Below are positions 59,943-64,000 of a stretch of DNA of 64,000 bases, one piece after another. Both the position numbers and the translations under genes were made by a program. The number at the start of each line of letters is the position of its first letter. Position 1 is the first letter of the stretch. This DNA is from Pilosibacter fragilis. GTDB lineage: Bacteria; Bacillota; Clostridia; Lachnospirales; Lachnospiraceae. The stretch spans positions 11,421 through 75,420 of the forward strand of contig NZ_JAVYJB010000015.1 of assembly GCF_032490495.1 (NCBI RefSeq), in the 5' to 3' direction. The notes under the pieces are model-generated. The model searched no databases. It was not told the origin of the DNA and worked only from the letters and a program-made list of their open reading frames with translations.

Positions 59943-60242
59943 TTATCCATAAACCAACTCCTGAATTGCAAATTTCAAACTCTGCACCTTACCCATCAGC
60001 CAGATTGCAGCCAGTGGCAGCCCCATCGGGCTAATCAAAAATGCCATGACCAGCAGAATCACACCATTCTGCGGGGAATAGGTAAGCAGCACAGCCACAC
60101 CAAGCAGAGCAATCACGGTACTGAACAGGCCGAGCACCAGACCGGATATGTAGATCAGCCCCGTGCAGAGCCAGACAAAAAGTGTCAGAACCAAAATGAC
60201 CGGTGCAGTTATAATCATCAAAAGCCCTTTCAAAATCTTCAT
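59943..60242 (-). CDS. CD1845-family membrane protein
   Basis: The 99-residue protein has about three membrane helices, beginning MKILKGLLMIITAPVILVL. The family name is from conjugative transposons of Clostridioides and relatives; function is unknown but linked to transfer modules. AAGGAGG precedes the start. Confidence 0.75.
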   Translation of the reverse strand: MKILKGLLMIITAPVILVLTLFVWLCTGLIYISGLVLGLFSTVIALLGVAVLLTYSPQNGVILLVMAFLISPMGLPLAAIWLMGKVQSLKFAIQELVYG

Positions 60243-60397
60243 GTCATTTCCTCCTTGCAGCGTTCTTGGTATCTTTTCTAATCATATTATCCGGCATGGG
60301 CAGGCAAAAGACAAGGATACCGATAAAAAGAAAAAGCGGAGAGAGGAGCAGCGAAGTAATGCCGTTCCTCCCTCCGCAAATGGAGTATCTATCCCTG

Positions 60398-60736
60398 TTA
60401 TAAGAGTTTGGAAAGCTGGGTAATGATTTCCTTTACGCCCTCCCATAACTGTTCCTGCCGCTGGGATATATCCTCCAAGTCAGCATCATAAACCCGCCCA
60501 GTCTCATGCACTTTACGGGTCAGCTGGTTTAAGTTGTTGCTGCTTCGGCGCATCAGGGAAACAAGCTCCTTCAGCTCCGGCAGCTCCAGCTTGACTACAT
60601 ACCCATCCAGCGCCATTTTTCTTAGATAGGCTTCACGGTTGGAGGTTCCAAACTGAGACATTTTTTGCTCAATCACAGCAAGCTCCTCCGCTGAAACTCT
60701 AAAGTTTAATTGCATATCCCGCTTACGCTTTGCCAT
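60398..60736 (-). CDS. mobC: MobC-type relaxosome accessory protein
   Basis: The 112-residue protein has a ribbon-helix-helix-like start (MQLNFRVSAEELAVIEQKM) and the MobC pattern LMRRSSNNLNQLTRKVHETG. It binds near the transfer origin and helps the relaxase. It lies 2 bases after the DUF3849 gene. The 60243-60397 gap after it may contain the transfer origin, but I could not identify it. Confidence 0.88.
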   Translation of the reverse strand: MAKRKRDMQLNFRVSAEELAVIEQKMSQFGTSNREAYLRKMALDGYVVKLELPELKELVSLMRRSSNNLNQLTRKVHETGRVYDADLEDISQRQEQLWEGVKEIITQLSKLL

Positions 60737-60738
60737 AG

Positions 60739-61557
60739 TTATCGCTCCGGCTCCCGTTTCTTTGAGGCGGCGGGCTTATGGGCCGGCAGCTCCTGTTTGA
60801 GCTTATCCCGTACTGAGGGACGGGACGGTTGCAGTTTTTCTCCCTGAGTACGGCTACGCTGCTGTTCTTCACGCACCAGATCAATAAAGCCATCCAGTAC
60901 AGCAGGGTGGCTGTTCAGGACATAACCACAACGGACGGTTTCGGGGTTCTCGTTGGGAATGGTCTTAGCCCATTCCTTATTGCGTCGGGAGTAGCGCCCA
61001 TCCCAGTCCTGAAGCTGGACGGTGTTGGCCAGAACCAAAGCCACACGCTCCATGCCATAGGTCTCGATCACACCCTTTGCCGCATCGTGACTGAGATACA
61101 TTCCGTCGAAGTGTTCCCGCACCGCCGCTTCAATGGACTCCTTGCATTGGAGATTTACATTGTTGAAAGCTCGGTACTGCTCCAGCTCCCCATGTTCTCT
61201 CGCATAGGCGGCAGAGTGGGGATAGACCGGTGTTGTTCGCAGTTCCTCTTTGGCTCTGCACACATCATTGGCACGGTTCTCAATGCTGTCCCGGATCACA
61301 TCCATGTGGCCGGTCTCCAGCTTTTCAAAATAGCGGTACACATCCGCCAGCGGCGAGGGAGATTCCAAAAGCGCCTCTGCCTGGGCATCGGTCAGCTCCA
61401 GTTCCTCCATCGCCATCACGATGTCCTCACGGATGGTGTACTCATAGGTGTGGTGCAGAATTTCTTCCGGGGGCTGGCTTTTCAGCCAGTCCCTGTATTT
61501 GTCCTGCTCAGCGGCCATCTTTTCATAAAGGGCCATATTCAAATCGTTGGTATTCAT
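60739..61557 (-). CDS. DUF3848/DUF3849 domain protein
   Basis: The 272-residue protein contains an N-terminal DUF3848 (LYEKMAAEQDKYRDWLKSQ, about 1-100) and a C-terminal DUF3849 (YPHSAAYAREHGELEQYR, then RYSRRNKEWAKTIPNE). Both are conserved in transfer regions of Firmicute conjugative elements, with no known activity. The ATG at 61557 follows an AGGAGGTG site within the end of the helicase gene. Confidence 0.85.
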   Translation of the reverse strand: MNTNDLNMALYEKMAAEQDKYRDWLKSQPPEEILHHTYEYTIREDIVMAMEELELTDAQAEALLESPSPLADVYRYFEKLETGHMDVIRDSIENRANDVCRAKEELRTTPVYPHSAAYAREHGELEQYRAFNNVNLQCKESIEAAVREHFDGMYLSHDAAKGVIETYGMERVALVLANTVQLQDWDGRYSRRNKEWAKTIPNENPETVRCGYVLNSHPAVLDGFIDLVREEQQRSRTQGEKLQPSRPSVRDKLKQELPAHKPAASKKREPER

Positions 61558-61558
61558 G

Positions 61559-64000
61559 TTATCGCACCTCCTCATGTTGTTTTGGTTTCTTGTCAGTACT
61601 GCGGGGCGGCACCGGGCGTTTCAGATGATCCAATACCGAAGGCCGTGTGCTTTTGGCAACGACAGCTTCATCGTGTGCCGGTCCCTTTCCGTCGATGTTG
61701 AGCAGGGTATCCAGCTCCACCAGACGGGCGTTTTTGCTTCTCAGTTCTTCTTCATAAAGGAATGGCTTTCCAACTTCCTCCTTTGCGGCAGCCTGCTGCT
61801 GATAGAGGTTATCCAGCTGGGCCTTTGCCGCCTCCAGACGCTGGGGCATCTGGGCGAGGGCATTGTCGATACGGGTAAGATTTCCGCGAGGGTCTGTACC
61901 AAGGGTTGCCCGGTGGGTCATCTGTCCTTTCAGCAGGAGCGTATACTCCTGTTTCCAAGCGGAAAATTCCACGGATATGGCATAGCCCCGGTAGCTGCCG
62001 ATCTGCACCGGATCGGAGGTTTTGACCTCCTTGCAGGCATCCAAAAGGGCTGCACCGGCGTTCTCCTTATCGGTCAGCAGATCGCCACGGATTTCCATAC
62101 CAGCAAAACCGTCCTCCGGGTGCGGGTGCGCTGCCAAAACCTCCAGATCGGATTCAAAGCCCTTGATAAAACCTTTGTGCTTTTCAATCTCCTCCGGGAA
62201 GTATTTGAGCAGCTGGTCCTCCAGACGATATTGCTTGCTCTGGTGGTCGGCTTTCATCAGCTTCAGGCGGGATACCTCCACATCCAAATCCATACGCTCC
62301 TTGATGCGGGGATCTCCGGCACACAGAGCCTTGATCTCAGCAAAACTGAGGGCTGTTTCATCCACATCATCGCAGGAGCGCACCGGCGATTTAGAAGTCA
62401 TGATCTGACTGATGAATTTCTGCTTGTTCTCCACTGTCTGCCAGAGGTATGCGTCAAAGGTTCCCTCGGTCACATAGCGGTACACATGAACAAGGGGGTT
62501 CTGGTTGCCCTGACGCTCGATACGCCCCTTTCTCTGGGCAAGGTCTCCGGGTCTCCACGGACAATCCAGATCATGAAGTGCCACCAGACGGTCCTGCACA
62601 TTGGTGCCTGCGCCCATCTTGGCGGTGCTGCCCAAAAGGACACGAACCTGACCGGTACGGACTTTAGAGAACAGCTCCTTTTTCCGCACTTCGGTATTGG
62701 CTTCATGGATAAAAGCGATCTGGTCGGCAGGCATCCCCTGGGCAATGAGTTTCTGACGAATATCGTCATATACCGTAAAGGTCGGTTCCTGTTCCGGCAG
62801 AGGCACAGCGCCTTCCAATGCGTGAAGCAGTGGATTATCCAGCGTTTTCGCCGCCTTGCTTGCAGGAGCTTTGGCCTGTGGTGTAGAAATGTCGCAGAAC
62901 ACCAGCTGGGTCAGCTTGTCAGCTTTGCCGTCCCACCAGATCTGCATGATGTTGTCCACACACTGATTGACCTTTGTTCCGGGTTCGTCCGGCAGCATCT
63001 GGTTGACGATCCTCTGGTCAAGCCCCAGCTTACGGCCATCCGAGGTAATCTTGAGCATGTTATCCTGGGACGGGTCAACAGTTCCGCTGTGTACCAGCGA
63101 TGCACGCTCCGAAAGAGCTTTGACCATTTCCTGCTGATGTTCGGTAGGCTGCGCCACGATGTTGTGGTACTCCACTTCCGGGGTAGGCAGATTCAGCTGA
63201 TCGGCAGTCTTAATGTCGGCCACTTCTTTGAACAGGTTCATCAGCTCCGGCAGATTAAAGAACTTGCTGAATCTCGTTCTTGCCCGGTAGCCGGTGCCTT
63301 CCGGTGCCAGCTCCAATGCTGTGACGGTCTCCCCAAATCGGGAAGCCCAGCAGTCGAAGTGGGTCATGTTCAGCTCTTGCAGGCGTTCATATTGAAGATA
63401 ACGCTGCATGGTGTAAAGCTCGGTCATGGAGTTGCTGACCGGTGTGCCGGTGGCAAAGATCACGCCACGGTTTCCGGTGATCTCATCCATATAGCGGCAC
63501 TTGGCAAACATATCGGAGGATTTCTGCGCGTCCGATGTGGAAAGACCAGCCACATTCCGCATTTTTGTGTATAAAAACAGGTTCTTGTAGTTGTGGGCCT
63601 CGTCCACAAACAGCCGGTCCACACCCAGCTGCTCAAAAGTTACCACATCATCTTTTCGCCCCTCGGCTTGCAGCTTTTCCAGTCTGGCTTCCAGAGACTT
63701 TCTGGTACGCTCCAGCTGCTTGACGGTAAAACGCTCGCCGCCGCTGGCCTGCACCTCTGAGATGCCCTCGGTGATCTCGTCGATCTGCTCATAGAGAAGC
63801 CTTTCCTGACGCTCCCGGCTGATGGGGATACGCTCAAACTGACTGTGTCCCATGATGATGGCGTCGTAGTCACCGGTCGCAATACGGGCGCAGAACTTCT
63901 TGCGGTTATGGGTCTCAAAGTCCTTTTTGGTTGTGACTAAGATGTTGGCAGAAGGATAGAGGCGCAGAAACTCCGATGCCCACTGCTCAGTCAGGTGGTT
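61559..64000 (-). CDS. Very large helicase-like protein of the conjugative element (partial)
   Basis: The frame is open to the window edge, so the N-terminus is missing; about 813 residues are visible. A Walker B-like VDEAHNYKNLF and SAT-like FATGTPVSNSM mark a SNF2/DEAD-type core. Helicase C-terminal motifs follow: VLLGSTAKMGAGTNVQDRL then RKGRIERQGNQN. A coiled-coil tail ends the protein. Homologs in gut Firmicute elements are 2,000-3,000 residues and often include an N6-adenine methylase region. It is co-transcribed with the DUF3849 and mobC genes. Confidence 0.88.
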   Translation of the reverse strand, partial: NHLTEQWASEFLRLYPSANILVTTKKDFETHNRKKFCARIATGDYDAIIMGHSQFERIPISRERQERLLYEQIDEITEGISEVQASGGERFTVKQLERTRKSLEARLEKLQAEGRKDDVVTFEQLGVDRLFVDEAHNYKNLFLYTKMRNVAGLSTSDAQKSSDMFAKCRYMDEITGNRGVIFATGTPVSNSMTELYTMQRYLQYERLQELNMTHFDCWASRFGETVTALELAPEGTGYRARTRFSKFFNLPELMNLFKEVADIKTADQLNLPTPEVEYHNIVAQPTEHQQEMVKALSERASLVHSGTVDPSQDNMLKITSDGRKLGLDQRIVNQMLPDEPGTKVNQCVDNIMQIWWDGKADKLTQLVFCDISTPQAKAPASKAAKTLDNPLLHALEGAVPLPEQEPTFTVYDDIRQKLIAQGMPADQIAFIHEANTEVRKKELFSKVRTGQVRVLLGSTAKMGAGTNVQDRLVALHDLDCPWRPGDLAQRKGRIERQGNQNPLVHVYRYVTEGTFDAYLWQTVENKQKFISQIMTSKSPVRSCDDVDETALSFAEIKALCAGDPRIKERMDLDVEVSRLKLMKADHQSKQYRLEDQLLKYFPEEIEKHKGFIKGFESDLEVLAAHPHPEDGFAGMEIRGDLLTDKENAGAALLDACKEVKTSDPVQIGSYRGYAISVEFSAWKQEYTLLLKGQMTHRATLGTDPRGNLTRIDNALAQMPQRLEAAKAQLDNLYQQQAAAKEEVGKPFLYEEELRSKNARLVELDTLLNIDGKGPAHDEAVVAKSTRPSVLDHLKRPVPPRSTDKKPKQHEEVR

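Larger units (their letters stand above)
26235..64000 (-). mobile_element. Integrative and conjugative element (left end to window edge)
   Basis: Everything right of tRNA-Arg belongs to one element. The integration module (integrase, excisionase-like HTH proteins) sits at the tRNA, followed by ImmR/ImmA-type regulation, a 22-kb immunity cargo, the relaxase and MobC, and a giant helicase-like protein. Nearly all genes lie on the minus strand. Conjugation ATPase and secretion genes (VirB4, TcpA/VirD4) are not reached, and the right attachment site lies beyond the window. The exact left boundary is uncertain within about 26.2-26.4 kb. Confidence 0.85.

Noticed and set aside
61547..63574. 675-codon plus-strand open frame
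   Set aside because: It is antisense to the helicase gene, whose conserved helicase motifs are unambiguous.

Overview
The window looks like a Lachnospiraceae-type (Clostridia) chromosome. The left 26 kb carries the conserved origin-proximal order rpmH-rnpA-yidD-yidC-jag-mnmE-mnmG-rsmG, then parA-parB with six perfect 16-bp parS sites, then DUF4446 and DUF3881 genes typical of this family. dnaA is not beside rpmH; an ECF transporter S-component gene lies there instead.

From 14.9 to 25.5 kb is a cyclic-di-GMP neighbourhood mixed with decayed genes. It holds a GGDEF-REC-HD-GYP protein, a second GGDEF protein, remnants of a transglutaminase-like protein and of a hybrid-type histidine kinase, an intact HPt protein, and a complete 1,945-bp insertion sequence with 18-bp inverted ends and a 9-bp target duplication whose transposase is broken. 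Beyond that are a truncated GHKL kinase, an FctA-type pilin-like surface protein, and a c-di-GMP-I (GEMM) riboswitch with a terminator in front of a secreted double-CAP protein gene that is now split by a frameshift.

At 25.7-26.2 kb three 5' halves of arginine-type tRNA genes precede one intact tRNA-Arg(CCT), marking a repeatedly used integration site. Immediately downstream starts an integrative and conjugative element that runs off the right edge. Its left end has a tyrosine integrase, excisionase-like HTH proteins, a MazF-type toxin, a sigma-like regulator, an ArpU-like regulator and an ImmR/ImmA-type repressor/protease pair with palindromic operators. Its right part has a MOBP-type relaxase, MobC, DUF3848/DUF3849 and CD1845 proteins, an AbiE toxin-antitoxin pair and a very large helicase-like protein cut by the window end.

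Between these lies about 22 kb of cargo (33.2-55.1 kb), all on the minus strand and tightly packed. It encodes more than twenty proteins whose recognisable domains are mostly those of polymorphic-toxin immunity proteins: SUKH, SUFU, DUF4261, DUF4259, DUF2185/Imm33, DUF4253, Imm51, DUF4241, DUF5713, SUKH-3, DUF2262, ankyrin, Imm17, CbrC and DUF6138. No toxin gene is seen. I read this as a polyimmunity operon carried by a conjugative element. Its centrepiece is a reading frame of about 2,230 codons interrupted by a single in-frame TGA inside a DUF4261 domain. Family names come from recognising sequence patterns, not from database searches.
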